A stretch of 64,000 bases of DNA from Rhodanobacter sp. ANJX3 (lineage in GTDB: Bacteria > Pseudomonadota > Gammaproteobacteria > Xanthomonadales > Rhodanobacteraceae), in NCBI RefSeq assembly GCF_014200755.1, contig NZ_JACHCM010000003.1:558001-622000 (forward strand), written 5' to 3'. This document shows positions 8,678 through 17,704 of this stretch, one piece after another. A program made the position numbers and the translations under genes. The notes below the pieces were generated by a model. The model made no database searches. It was given only the letters and a program-made list of their open reading frames with translations, and was not told the DNA's origin. Position 1 is the stretch's first letter. Each line of letters begins with the position of its first letter.

Positions 8678-9946
8678 GTGAACCGATACCGCATGATCGC
8701 CGCGCTGGTACTGATCTACATGATCTTCGCGATCCTGCTCAACAGCGTAGGCACGGTGATCCTGCAGTCGATCGCTACGTTCGGCATCGACAAGCCCGAA
8801 GCCAGCGCGCTGGAGCGCTACAAAGATTTGTCGATCGCGCTCACCTCGTTTCTGGTCGCCTCGTTCATTCCGCTGGCCGGCTACAAGCGGTCGATGATGC
8901 TGGCATTGGCCATCGTCGGCGGCGCCTGCCTGCTGATGCCGATCTACCCTACTTTCCTGACTACGCGGTTGCTGTTTGCCTGCGTGGGCATTTCGTTTGC
9001 GCTGGCCAAGGTCGGCGTGTATTCATCGATCGGCCTGCTCACCGCCGACAAGACCGCGCATTCGCGACTGACCAATTTCGTCGAAGGCATGTTCATGGTC
9101 GGCGTGCTCGCCGGCAACTGGATCTTCAGCGGCTTTGTCGATCGCGCGCATCCGGGCAACCCGGTATGGTTCAACGTCTACTGGGTGCTGGCGACGCTGT
9201 GCGCTCTGGTGATCGTATTGCTGGCCAGCAGCCGCTTGGACGAGAGCGCAGCGCACTCGCACGGGCACAACAATTCGTTCGGCGACTCGCTGATGGAAAT
9301 GTTCCGGCTGTTCGTACGGCCGCTGGTGTACGTGTTTCTGGCATCCGCCTTTCTCTACGTGTTGATCGAGCAGAGCTTCGGCACCTGGCTGCCGACGTTC
9401 AACAACGAAATACTGAAACTGCCCAATGCCATGAGCATCCAGTTCGCCAGCATCCTGGCCGGCATGACCGCGCTTGGGCGCATCGCCGCCGGCATCGTGC
9501 TGAAGCGCGTGCGCTGGTACACCCTGCTCAACGTCTGCGTGATCGGCATGGGCGTGCTCGTGATCATCGTGCTGCCACTGGCCCGTGGCGTGGTGGCGCG
9601 AGCGGACGTGGGCTGGTTCAACGCACCGACCGCGGCCTATCTGATTCCCCTGCTCGGTCTACTGATGGCGCCGATCTATCCGGTGATCAATTCGGTGGCG
9701 CTGAGCTCCCTGCCCAAGCCCATGCACGCGGCCATGACCGGGCTGATCGTGGTTTTCTCGGCGCTCGGCGGCACCTTGGGCTCGTACATCACGGCGCGGG
9801 TATTCGCCAGCTTCGACGGCATCCACGCCTTTTATTTTTCGCTGGTGCCGATGGTCTTGGTACTGGTCACGCTGTTCTTTTTCAAACGCGAGACCGACCG
9901 CGCCGGCGGCGCCGCACCGACCGCATTGAACCTGGCCGGCAAATAA
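8678..9946 (+). CDS. MFS sugar permease of the GH65 locus
   Basis: About 422 residues and roughly 12 hydrophobic segments, typical of a major facilitator. The frame is open from 8603, but that region is the preceding hairpin. GTG 8678 (VNRYRMIAAL, purine-rich AAGAGAA just upstream) is preferred, with ATG 8693 as an alternative. A charged loop with His residues (AAHSHGHNN) separates the two six-helix halves. The permease is inferred to bring the disaccharide released into the periplasm to the cytoplasmic GH65 phosphorylase. I cannot place it firmly in one MFS subfamily; it resembles sugar:proton symporters more than drug exporters. Confidence 0.78.
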   Translation: MNRYRMIAALVLIYMIFAILLNSVGTVILQSIATFGIDKPEASALERYKDLSIALTSFLVASFIPLAGYKRSMMLALAIVGGACLLMPIYPTFLTTRLLFACVGISFALAKVGVYSSIGLLTADKTAHSRLTNFVEGMFMVGVLAGNWIFSGFVDRAHPGNPVWFNVYWVLATLCALVIVLLASSRLDESAAHSHGHNNSFGDSLMEMFRLFVRPLVYVFLASAFLYVLIEQSFGTWLPTFNNEILKLPNAMSIQFASILAGMTALGRIAAGIVLKRVRWYTLLNVCVIGMGVLVIIVLPLARGVVARADVGWFNAPTAAYLIPLLGLLMAPIYPVINSVALSSLPKPMHAAMTGLIVVFSALGGTLGSYITARVFASFDGIHAFYFSLVPMVLVLVTLFFFKRETDRAGGAAPTALNLAGK

Positions 9947-10012
9947 GCGTGCGATTGCCTGCACGCATCCACACCGGGCCAGTCACGCCGGCCCCATCCA
10001 TACGGAAATAAC

Positions 10013-12280
10013 ATGACGCTAGCTCATCGACTGTTATCCCCTCTCTTCGTGGCGCTGGCTCTGGCCGCACCGGCAGCGCACGCCGCGACGGACCCAAGCT
10101 TCGTCATGAGCGCCACGTCGAAGAATTTCGACAACTACTTTCCCAGCTATCTGGCCAACGGCTATTTCTCGACCATGACCTCGGTGCGTGGCACCGAAGG
10201 CAATCTTGCGTACATGGTCGCGTTCATGGATTACGCCAAGGACGATATCGCTCGCCCGGCGGCCATCCCCGGCTGGAGCGGCATCGACTACAGCACGGGC
10301 AAATCGACCGCCGGCGAGTTCTGGCTCAACCGCACCTTGCTCAGCGAGAAAGCCTTCGGCGACTACCAGCAGACGCTGGACATGCACGACGGCACCTTGA
10401 CCACGCGCTACCGCTATACCGACGACGGCGGCAAATCCACGCGCATCGCCGTCACCACCTTCGTCAGCCAGGCGGATACGCATCTGGCGGCGACGCGCAT
10501 CAGCGTCACGCCGGAATTCGACGGCACCGTGCAGCTGTCGTTTCCGTTGAATATCTGGGCACCGCACCAGCCGCGCTTCCCGATCGGCAAGATGACCGGC
10601 GACGAGATGCTGGCCGCGGTCGCCGCCAACAATATGTCGGTGACCGAGCCGGTCAACTATCGCACCGCCGACCGCGCACCGGTCTGGTACCACGGCGACA
10701 CCGGCGTCTCGAACGAGAACGGCAGCACGACGGATCTCACCCTGCAGCTCGACGGCAAGGCCGAGCAGGGTTTGCGCATGGCCGAGGCGGCTGCGATCGA
10801 ATTGCCCAAGGGCATCGAGCCTAGCGCCATCACTCTCGACAAAAGCACCTATCAGCTGGCGCTGAATCTGAAGGTGCCTGTAAAGAAGGGCCAGACCTAT
10901 ACCTTCACCAAATACGTGGCAATGTCCCGCGAAACCTGGGGTGGCGATGCAGAAGCCACCGCCACGTTAGCGAAAAAAGCGCGCGGCACCGGCTTCGACA
11001 AGCTGCTCGCCGACCATCAGGCCGCCTGGCATACGCTGTGGCAGTCGGACATCGCGATCGATGGCGACGCGAAGGTGCAGCAGGCCGTGCATTCGGATCT
11101 CTATTATCTCTTGTCCAACTCCACCACCGGCACGGCATGGCCGATGGGCGCGTGCGCGCTGACCCCGAACTACGCCGGACATGCGTTCTGGGATTCCGAT
11201 TCATGGGTATTCCCCGCGCTGCTGCTGCTGCACCCGGAGCGGGCCAAGCCGATCGTGATGTTCCGCCATCGCACCATGCAGCCGGCGCGTGAGCGCGCTG
11301 CGCAGTACGGCGTCAAGGGCACGATGTATCCGTGGGAGGCCGATCCGGAAACCGGCATCGACTACACGCCGCACTTTGCTTATGGTGTGTTCCGCGAGGT
11401 GCACGTCAACGCCGACATCGCCATCGCGCAATGGCAGTACTACCTGGCCAGCGGCGATAGCGCCTGGCTGAAGGCGAACGGCTGGCCGGTGATCAAGGAG
11501 ATCGCCGATTTCTGGGTCAGCCGCGTCAGTTACGACAAGACCGACGACCGCTACGAAATTCTGCACGTCACGTCGCCCGACGAGGCCTACGACGACGTGC
11601 CGAACGACTCGTTCACTAACGCCGCCGCGCGCAAGGCGCTGGACATCGCGACCGCCGCCGCGCTCAAGGTCGGTGCCACGCCCGATCCGCAGTGGGCCGC
11701 TATCGCCAGGAAGATGTATATCCCGTTCGATGCCAAGGCGCAGCGTCATCTCGACTTCGATGCCTCGGTGCCGCACGACAAGATCACCTGGATGGGCTCG
11801 TCGCTGGCGTGGCTGATGTATCCCAATCTCGATCTGCCGATGTCGCCGGAAATCCGTCGGAACGACTTCGCCTTCCAGCTGGAAGAGCTGAAAGTGCACG
11901 GCAACGACCCCAACGAAATGATGATGGTGATGCTGGCCACTGCCGCCGCCGAAGTGGGCGATGGCAAGACGGCCGGCGAGTGGTTGCAGCGCAACCTGGT
12001 CGGCTTTCTGAAAGCGCCCTACAACGTACGCAGCGAAACCGCCTCGAACAACGCCGGCTATATTCTCGCCACCTCGGCAGGCTTTGTGCAGAGTCTGGTG
12101 TACGGACTGAGCGGCCTGCGCATCGACGATAGCGGCCTCAGCGAAGCCTATGCCCCTGCGCTCCCACCGACCTGGCGATCGATGACGCTGAAGCACATCA
12201 GCTTTCGCGGCAAGCTGTACGACATCACGGTCGATCGCGATGCGGCAGGCAAGGCCCGGCTGACGCGCAAGTCGCTATGA
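10013..12280 (+). CDS. Secreted GH65-family glycoside hydrolase, first paralogue
   Basis: 755 residues with a clear signal peptide (LLSPLFVALALAAPAAHA). The mature region has the GH65 (alpha/alpha)6-barrel features seen in acid trehalases and related exo-glucosidases: GHAFWDSDSWVFPALLLL, VHVNADIAIAQWQYY, and LHVTSPDEAYDDVPNDSFTN. The last motif corresponds to the GPDEY region, with candidate catalytic E524. It presumably hydrolyses an alpha-glucoside in the periplasm or at the cell surface. It is about the same length as, and strongly similar to, the gene at 14199. It follows the MFS gene by 66 bp and is probably in the same operon. Trehalase is one possibility, but specificity is not decidable here. 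Confidence 0.85.
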   Translation: MTLAHRLLSPLFVALALAAPAAHAATDPSFVMSATSKNFDNYFPSYLANGYFSTMTSVRGTEGNLAYMVAFMDYAKDDIARPAAIPGWSGIDYSTGKSTAGEFWLNRTLLSEKAFGDYQQTLDMHDGTLTTRYRYTDDGGKSTRIAVTTFVSQADTHLAATRISVTPEFDGTVQLSFPLNIWAPHQPRFPIGKMTGDEMLAAVAANNMSVTEPVNYRTADRAPVWYHGDTGVSNENGSTTDLTLQLDGKAEQGLRMAEAAAIELPKGIEPSAITLDKSTYQLALNLKVPVKKGQTYTFTKYVAMSRETWGGDAEATATLAKKARGTGFDKLLADHQAAWHTLWQSDIAIDGDAKVQQAVHSDLYYLLSNSTTGTAWPMGACALTPNYAGHAFWDSDSWVFPALLLLHPERAKPIVMFRHRTMQPARERAAQYGVKGTMYPWEADPETGIDYTPHFAYGVFREVHVNADIAIAQWQYYLASGDSAWLKANGWPVIKEIADFWVSRVSYDKTDDRYEILHVTSPDEAYDDVPNDSFTNAAARKALDIATAAALKVGATPDPQWAAIARKMYIPFDAKAQRHLDFDASVPHDKITWMGSSLAWLMYPNLDLPMSPEIRRNDFAFQLEELKVHGNDPNEMMMVMLATAAAEVGDGKTAGEWLQRNLVGFLKAPYNVRSETASNNAGYILATSAGFVQSLVYGLSGLRIDDSGLSEAYAPALPPTWRSMTLKHISFRGKLYDITVDRDAAGKARLTRKSL

Positions 12281-12372
12281 CGGCGATGGATATCTTCACC
12301 ATCGCTCACGCTGGCCGTTCGCGTTTCGCCGGTGCGACGGGTTCGCATGGGTATCCAAACAACGGCATTTGA

Positions 12373-14202
12373 ATGGATACCTTGCCGCACGCCTTGCTCG
12401 AATCCATGCGCCGCGTCGGCGCCCTGTTGCAATCGGGCGACCTGCGCGACGCGCACGATCGACTCGCCGAGCTGGTCGCGCAGCATCCCGAGGCGGTCGA
12501 GCCGCTGCGTCTGCTGGCCGGGACCAAGCAGGCCCTGGGCGACATCGACGCCGCCGAAGCCCTGCTGCGCCAGGCGCTGGCCAAGGATACGCACTGGGCG
12601 CCGACGCTGGCGACGCTGGGCGAACTGCTGCTCAGTCGCGGCCGCGGCGATGAGGCCGAACCGCTGCTGCGCCGTGCAGCACAGCGTTTGCCGCACGCCG
12701 CGCTGGCACTGGCGCGCTATTACAACGACGCGCAGCGCGCGAGCGAAGCCCTCGCCATAGTCGCACCGCTTTGCGCGGTGGAAAACGCCGAGGTCGAACT
12801 GGTCACGCAGCACGTGACGGCACTGGCGGCGCTGGGTCGCCACGAGGAAGCGATCGCGATCTACCGTCGACGCGCCGAACGATCTCCCGCCGACCCTGCC
12901 GCTGCGCACGCGCTGGCCATCGCGCTCGATGCCGCGAACCGGCATGCGGAGGCCGAGCGAGTAGCCCAATCGGCAATAGCGAGCGGACACCGGACCGCCG
13001 CCGCCTATTTCACGCACGCGCGCAGCCTGATCGGTCTGGGCAAGTTCGATCGCGCCGAGGCGGCGCTGCACGATTGCCTGCGACAGAACCCGCGTCTCGT
13101 CGATGCGCAAAACCATCTGGCCCGGCTGGTGTGGATGCGCACTGGCGACATCGGCCAGACCACCGCGATGCTCGATCGGGCGCTGCAGACGTTTGCCGAC
13201 GACGACACGCTGCGCGCCACGAAAGCGGCGATTCTGCAGGGCGCCGGCGACGCGCGTGGCGCGTACGCCTGCCTGGCCGAGCAGGCCGGCAAACCGCAGG
13301 CGACGCCCGCGCTCTTGGTGCGTGCAGGCCTGGCAGCATTGGAATTCGACCCGGCGGCATCGCTGGCGCTCGCCGAGCGAGCGCTGCGCACGTCGCCAGC
13401 CAACGAGCCCGCAAAAAATCTTCGCGTAGCGTCGCTGCTCGGCGTGGGTGAGGCAGGCGAAGCGCTGGCGCAGACCGAAGAGCTTTTGTCGCGCACGCCG
13501 GACGACCAGTATCTCATCGCGCTGCAAACGACGGCGTGGCGCCTGCTCGACGATCCCCGCTACGACGAGCTGTGCGACTACGCGCAGCTGGTCGTTCCCC
13601 AGCCATTGCAGGCGCCGGCACCATGGGCTGACATGGCCAGTTTTCTGACCGATGTCAAACGCAGCCTCGAACGGCTGCATCCGGCGAACGGACATCCGCT
13701 GCTGTTTCAGTCGCTGCGCCACGGCACCGAAACGACCGACGATCTGGCGCGCAGCAGCGACCCGACGATCCAGGCGCTGTTCGCAGCCTTCGACGCACCG
13801 ATACGTCAATACCTCGCACATATCGGCCAGGGCCACGACCCGATGCGCCGCCGCAACCGCGGCAGCTACCGATTCAACGGCGGCTGGTCGGTGCGGCTAC
13901 GCACGTCGGGCTTTCACAACAATCACGTGCATCCGCGTGGATGGATCTCGTCCGCCTGCTATATCGACATGCCCGACGGCATCGCCACGGCATCCACGCC
14001 GGAAGGCTGCCTGGCGTTCGGTGCACCGGGCATCGCGACGACTCCGGCGTTAGCCGCCGAACACGTACTGCGACCCGAGGTCGGCATGCTGGTGCTGTTC
14101 CCTTCCTACCTGTGGCACGGCACCGTACCGTTCACAGGCGATCGCACGCGTCTGACGGTGGCCTTCGACGTGTTGCCCGATGCGGCAGGAAACAGCGCAT
14201 GA
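12373..14202 (+). CDS. TPR protein with C-terminal 2OG-Fe(II) oxygenase domain
   Basis: 609 residues. The first 400 or so are a series of tetratricopeptide-like helical pairs (for example ALGDIDAAEALLRQALAKD). The C-terminal 200 residues match the 2OG-FeII_Oxy_5 type: FHNNHVHPRGW (H518, H520), an FPSYLWHGTVPF distal histidine (H582) and a GDRTRLTVAFD arginine segment that would bind 2-oxoglutarate. No signal peptide is visible, so it is likely cytoplasmic. The function is probably hydroxylation of a protein or small molecule recruited by the TPR part, but the substrate is unknown. Its stop overlaps the start of the next GH65 gene (ATGA), indicating translational coupling. Confidence 0.8.
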   Translation: MDTLPHALLESMRRVGALLQSGDLRDAHDRLAELVAQHPEAVEPLRLLAGTKQALGDIDAAEALLRQALAKDTHWAPTLATLGELLLSRGRGDEAEPLLRRAAQRLPHAALALARYYNDAQRASEALAIVAPLCAVENAEVELVTQHVTALAALGRHEEAIAIYRRRAERSPADPAAAHALAIALDAANRHAEAERVAQSAIASGHRTAAAYFTHARSLIGLGKFDRAEAALHDCLRQNPRLVDAQNHLARLVWMRTGDIGQTTAMLDRALQTFADDDTLRATKAAILQGAGDARGAYACLAEQAGKPQATPALLVRAGLAALEFDPAASLALAERALRTSPANEPAKNLRVASLLGVGEAGEALAQTEELLSRTPDDQYLIALQTTAWRLLDDPRYDELCDYAQLVVPQPLQAPAPWADMASFLTDVKRSLERLHPANGHPLLFQSLRHGTETTDDLARSSDPTIQALFAAFDAPIRQYLAHIGQGHDPMRRRNRGSYRFNGGWSVRLRTSGFHNNHVHPRGWISSACYIDMPDGIATASTPEGCLAFGAPGIATTPALAAEHVLRPEVGMLVLFPSYLWHGTVPFTGDRTRLTVAFDVLPDAAGNSA

Positions 14203-16469
14203 ATTCGTCACGGCCATGGCTCCGGCCGATCGTGCTGGCGCTGCTTCTCTCAGCGGTCGCGCCCTCGTTCGCCGCAACGGACCCCAGCTTTCTGCTGACC
14301 GCCAGCTCGAACGATTTCGCTACCTACTTTCCCGGCCAGCTGGCCAACGGCTATTTCTCGACCATGACCGCGCCGCGCGGCACCGAAGGCAACCTCGCCT
14401 ACATGGTCGCCTTGATGGATTACACCAGGGACGACTTTTCGCGGCCCGCCGCCATACCCGGCTGGACCGAGATCGACTACAGCACGGGCACCTCCAGCGC
14501 CGGCCACTTCTGGATGAATCAGGTCGCGCTGGCGCCGTCGGTATTCCAGAACTACCGGCAGGTGCTGAACCTGCACGACGCCACGCTGAGCACGCGCTAT
14601 CGCTATATCGATCACAGCCGTGCCACCGACGTCGCCGTGACGACCTTCGTCAGCCAGGCGTCGCCGCACCTGGCGGCCACGCAGCTGTCGATCACGCCGG
14701 ATTTCGACGGCATCGTCGAACTGTCCTTCGCACTCAATACCTGGGCGCCGTATCAACCGCGCATGCCGCTGGGAAAGCTGACCGGCGAGCAGATGCAGGA
14801 GGCGGTCGCCGCGCACAATATGAAGCTGGAGCCGATCGCGCCGGCCACCTCCGATCGCGCCGCATTCTGGTATCACGGTGATACCCACGTACTGACCAGC
14901 CACGGCGACGCGAAGGATCTGACGCTATCGCTCGATGGCCGCGCCGAACGAGGTCTGCGCATGGCCGAGGCCGCGGCGATCAGCCTGCCGGATCAGCTGA
15001 AGCCGATCGACGGCAAGTTCTACCGGAGCGACTATCGGCTCGCGTTGAACCTGCGCATCCCGGTGCGCAAGGGCCAGACCTATACCTTTACCAAATACGT
15101 CGCCGCCTCGCGCGAGAACTGGGGCGGCGACGCGCGCGACGACCTCGCTCTGGCGCGCACAGCCCGCACGCAGGGATTCGACGCGCTGCTGAGCGCGCAT
15201 CAGGCGGCGTGGCACGCGCTCTGGCAAACGGACGTCCAGATCGACGGCGATTCGAAGGCACAGCAGATCGTGCATTCGGATCTGTACTACCTGCTGTCGA
15301 ACTCCACCGCCGATACCGCGTGGCCGATCGGTGCCTGCGCGATGACGCCCGGTTACGCCGGTCATGCGTTCTGGGACAGCGATTCGTGGGTGTTCCCCGC
15401 GCTGTTGCTGCTGCATCCGTCGCGCGCCAAGTCGCTGGTGATGTTCCGCGACCGCACACTGCCCGCTGCGCAGCAGCGCGCGCGCGAACGCGGGCTGCCG
15501 GGTGCGATGTACCCATGGGAAGCCGATCCCGAGAACGGCACCGAACAGACGCCGTATTTCGCGCGCGTGCTGGGCGAGCGCGAGATCCACGTCAATGCCG
15601 ATATCGCCATCGCGCAGTGGCAGTACTACCTGGCCAGCGGTGACAAGATTTGGCTCAAACAGCATGGCTGGCCGGTGATCCGCGAGATCGCGAAATTCTG
15701 GACCGGCCGCGCAACCTTCAATGCCAAGAAACAGCGCTACGAAATCCTGCACGTCACCTCGGTCGACGAGGACTACAACGACGTGCCGAACGACACCTTC
15801 ACCAACGCCTCGGCCGCGAAAGCGCTGAACATCGCCACCGCGGCGGCGGCGATCGTCGGCGAGACACCCGACCCGCGCTGGTCGGATATCGCCGCACGCA
15901 TGCTGATTCCGTTCTCCGAAAAAGACGGCCATCACCTCGACTTCGACGAAAGCGTGCCGCACGACATGGATTCGTGGGGCGGCAGCTCACTGCCGATGCT
16001 GTCGTATCCCTCACTCGACTTTCCGATGACGCAGGCCCTGCGCCAACGCGATTACGACTTTGCGCTGAGTCCGATCACCGGCTCGCATCGCGACCCCAAC
16101 AGCATGGGTCTGGCGCCCACCTCGATCGCCGCCGCCACACTGGGCGATGCAGTCGGGGCGAGCGAGTGGTTTCGGCGAAACATCACGGCCGACGTGATCA
16201 AGCCGCCATTCAACGTGCGCACCGAAACCGCGACCAACAACACCGGCTATTTCCTGACCGCCAGCGCAGGGCTGCTGCAGAACATGGTGTATGGCTTCAC
16301 CGGCCTGCGCATCGAAGAAGCGGGCGTGGTCGAAGCGTATCCGCCGGTGCTGCCAGCCTCATGGAAATCGCTGACGCTGAAGCACGTTCGCTTTCGCGGC
16401 ATCGCCTACGACATCACCATCGATCGCGATGCCGCCGGCAAGACGCGGCTGACCCGCACCGCCCACTGA
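14199..16469 (+). CDS. Secreted GH65-family glycoside hydrolase, second paralogue
   Basis: Start chosen at ATG 14199, which overlaps the previous stop as ATGA, has GGCAGGAA upstream, and gives a good signal peptide (LRPIVLALLLSAVAPSFA). The 756-residue product is colinear with the paralogue at 10013 through GHAFWDSDSWVFPALLLL, IHVNADIAIAQWQYY and the active-site segment HVTSVDEDYNDVPNDTFTN. The candidate catalytic glutamate is E524, the same number as in the paralogue. The change from SPDEAY to SVDEDY beside the catalytic residue suggests altered specificity after duplication. It is presumably periplasmic or surface-exposed. Confidence 0.85.
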   Translation: MNSSRPWLRPIVLALLLSAVAPSFAATDPSFLLTASSNDFATYFPGQLANGYFSTMTAPRGTEGNLAYMVALMDYTRDDFSRPAAIPGWTEIDYSTGTSSAGHFWMNQVALAPSVFQNYRQVLNLHDATLSTRYRYIDHSRATDVAVTTFVSQASPHLAATQLSITPDFDGIVELSFALNTWAPYQPRMPLGKLTGEQMQEAVAAHNMKLEPIAPATSDRAAFWYHGDTHVLTSHGDAKDLTLSLDGRAERGLRMAEAAAISLPDQLKPIDGKFYRSDYRLALNLRIPVRKGQTYTFTKYVAASRENWGGDARDDLALARTARTQGFDALLSAHQAAWHALWQTDVQIDGDSKAQQIVHSDLYYLLSNSTADTAWPIGACAMTPGYAGHAFWDSDSWVFPALLLLHPSRAKSLVMFRDRTLPAAQQRARERGLPGAMYPWEADPENGTEQTPYFARVLGEREIHVNADIAIAQWQYYLASGDKIWLKQHGWPVIREIAKFWTGRATFNAKKQRYEILHVTSVDEDYNDVPNDTFTNASAAKALNIATAAAAIVGETPDPRWSDIAARMLIPFSEKDGHHLDFDESVPHDMDSWGGSSLPMLSYPSLDFPMTQALRQRDYDFALSPITGSHRDPNSMGLAPTSIAAATLGDAVGASEWFRRNITADVIKPPFNVRTETATNNTGYFLTASAGLLQNMVYGFTGLRIEEAGVVEAYPPVLPASWKSLTLKHVRFRGIAYDITIDRDAAGKTRLTRTAH

Positions 16470-16511
16470 CAAGACGATTTCGCATTCCACCCGACGTCGA
16501 GGAAATGCATC

Positions 16512-17579
16512 ATGCCAATGACCCGCCTGCGCACTTTGTCCATCGCTATTCTGGCCTTTCTGTCCGGTGCTCCGGTTCTCGCCGACACGCCACCGGCCAT
16601 CGACAAGAGCGGTACGGCGACAGGATCTGCGTTCTCCATTCCCTATTCGAGCTACGCCTCGCCCGAGGCGGCGGCGATGTTTCAGAAGGTATTGGCAGAC
16701 GGCAGGAAAACGCCATCGCTGGCGCTCGGCATCGAGCCGAGTCGCACATTTTACGACCGGATCAACAGCGATCGCGCCAGGCGCATGCAGACGATCTATC
16801 CGGTGACGACGCATGCGGAAACCATCGGCGGGGTGCCGACCGATGTCGTGCTGCCCGCCAACGGCGTATCCGCGGCGCAAAAAAAGCGCGTACTGATCAA
16901 TCTGCACGGCGGCGGCTTTCTGTGGGGGGCGCATAGCGGCGGACTGGTCGAGTCGATTCCGCTAGCAAGCCTTGGCCGCATCAAGGTCGTCACCGTCGAC
17001 TATCGCGAAGGCCCGGAGCACGTCTTTCCCGCCGCCAGCGAAGACGTCGCCGCGGTCTACCGCGCCCTGCTGAAGCAGTATCCGGCGAAGAACATCGGCA
17101 TCTACGGCTGTTCCGCCGGCGGCGTGCTGACCGCCGAGGCGGTGGCCTGGATCATCTCGAAAAAGCTGCCGGTACCTGGCGCGATCGGCACGTTCTGCGG
17201 GTCGGTGGCCGAGTTCAGCGGCGACTCCAGCTATGTGGCGCCGATCCTCAACGGTCAGGCCATACCGAGCGCACCGCTCAAGCTTGCCAGCCTGCCCTAC
17301 TTCGCCCATGCCAAAGCGGACGATCCGCTGGTCTTTCCGGCCAACTCGCCGGCGCTATTGGCGAAATTCCCGCCAACCCTGCTGATCACCGGCACCCGCG
17401 ACTTCGCCATGAGCACCGAAATGCAGAGCCAGCGTCTGCTCAGTGCAGCGGGCGTCGACGCCGAGCTGCACGTGTGGGACGGCATGTGGCACTCGTTCTT
17501 CTCCGATCCGCAGATGCCCGAGTCGAAGGAGGCCTATGCCGTGATGGTGAGCTTCTTCGATCGCCATCTGGGCCGCTAG
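16512..17579 (+). CDS. Secreted alpha/beta-hydrolase (HSL-type esterase)
   Basis: 355 residues with a signal peptide (IAILAFLSGAPVLA). The HSL/acetyl-esterase layout is clear: oxyanion HGGGF at 132-136, nucleophile elbow GCSAGG with S201, acid D297 in TGTRDF, and H327 in MWHSFF. Cys precedes the serine where most HSL enzymes have Asp (GDSAG). The gene follows the second GH65 gene by 42 bp and is probably the last gene of the locus. It may de-esterify (for example deacetylate) the carbohydrate substrate before hydrolysis, but this rests on context alone. Confidence 0.82.
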   Translation: MPMTRLRTLSIAILAFLSGAPVLADTPPAIDKSGTATGSAFSIPYSSYASPEAAAMFQKVLADGRKTPSLALGIEPSRTFYDRINSDRARRMQTIYPVTTHAETIGGVPTDVVLPANGVSAAQKKRVLINLHGGGFLWGAHSGGLVESIPLASLGRIKVVTVDYREGPEHVFPAASEDVAAVYRALLKQYPAKNIGIYGCSAGGVLTAEAVAWIISKKLPVPGAIGTFCGSVAEFSGDSSYVAPILNGQAIPSAPLKLASLPYFAHAKADDPLVFPANSPALLAKFPPTLLITGTRDFAMSTEMQSQRLLSAAGVDAELHVWDGMWHSFFSDPQMPESKEAYAVMVSFFDRHLGR

Positions 17580-17646
17580 ATGGTTGGCCAGAGCCTTTGC
17601 CGATGGCGACATGCGTCACGGAAACCGCACGCCTGGGTTGCGATCT

Positions 17647-17675
17647 TTGCCCCGCTCGGCCTGGACGGGTATTCT
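17647..17675 (+). promoter_or_regulatory. Candidate sigma70 promoter of pilR
   Basis: TTGCCC at 17647-17652 and TATTCT at 17670-17675 are separated by exactly 17 bp, and the -10 box lies about 30 bp before the pilR ATG. The match is partial, but it would explain expression of pilR away from pilS. Confidence 0.35.
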
Positions 17676-17704
17676 CTGACCAACCTATCGCAACACGGCG
17701 CACC

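Noticed and set aside
13941-14198. N-terminal extension of the second GH65 gene by 86 codons
   Set aside because: It overlaps the conserved oxygenase domain in another frame, and the internal ATG 14199 gives a proper signal peptide.
1472-17704. Mobile-element origin of the GH65 locus
   Set aside because: No transposase, integrase, tRNA edge or obvious terminal repeat was found, so only the separation of pilS and pilR is reported, not a named mobile element.
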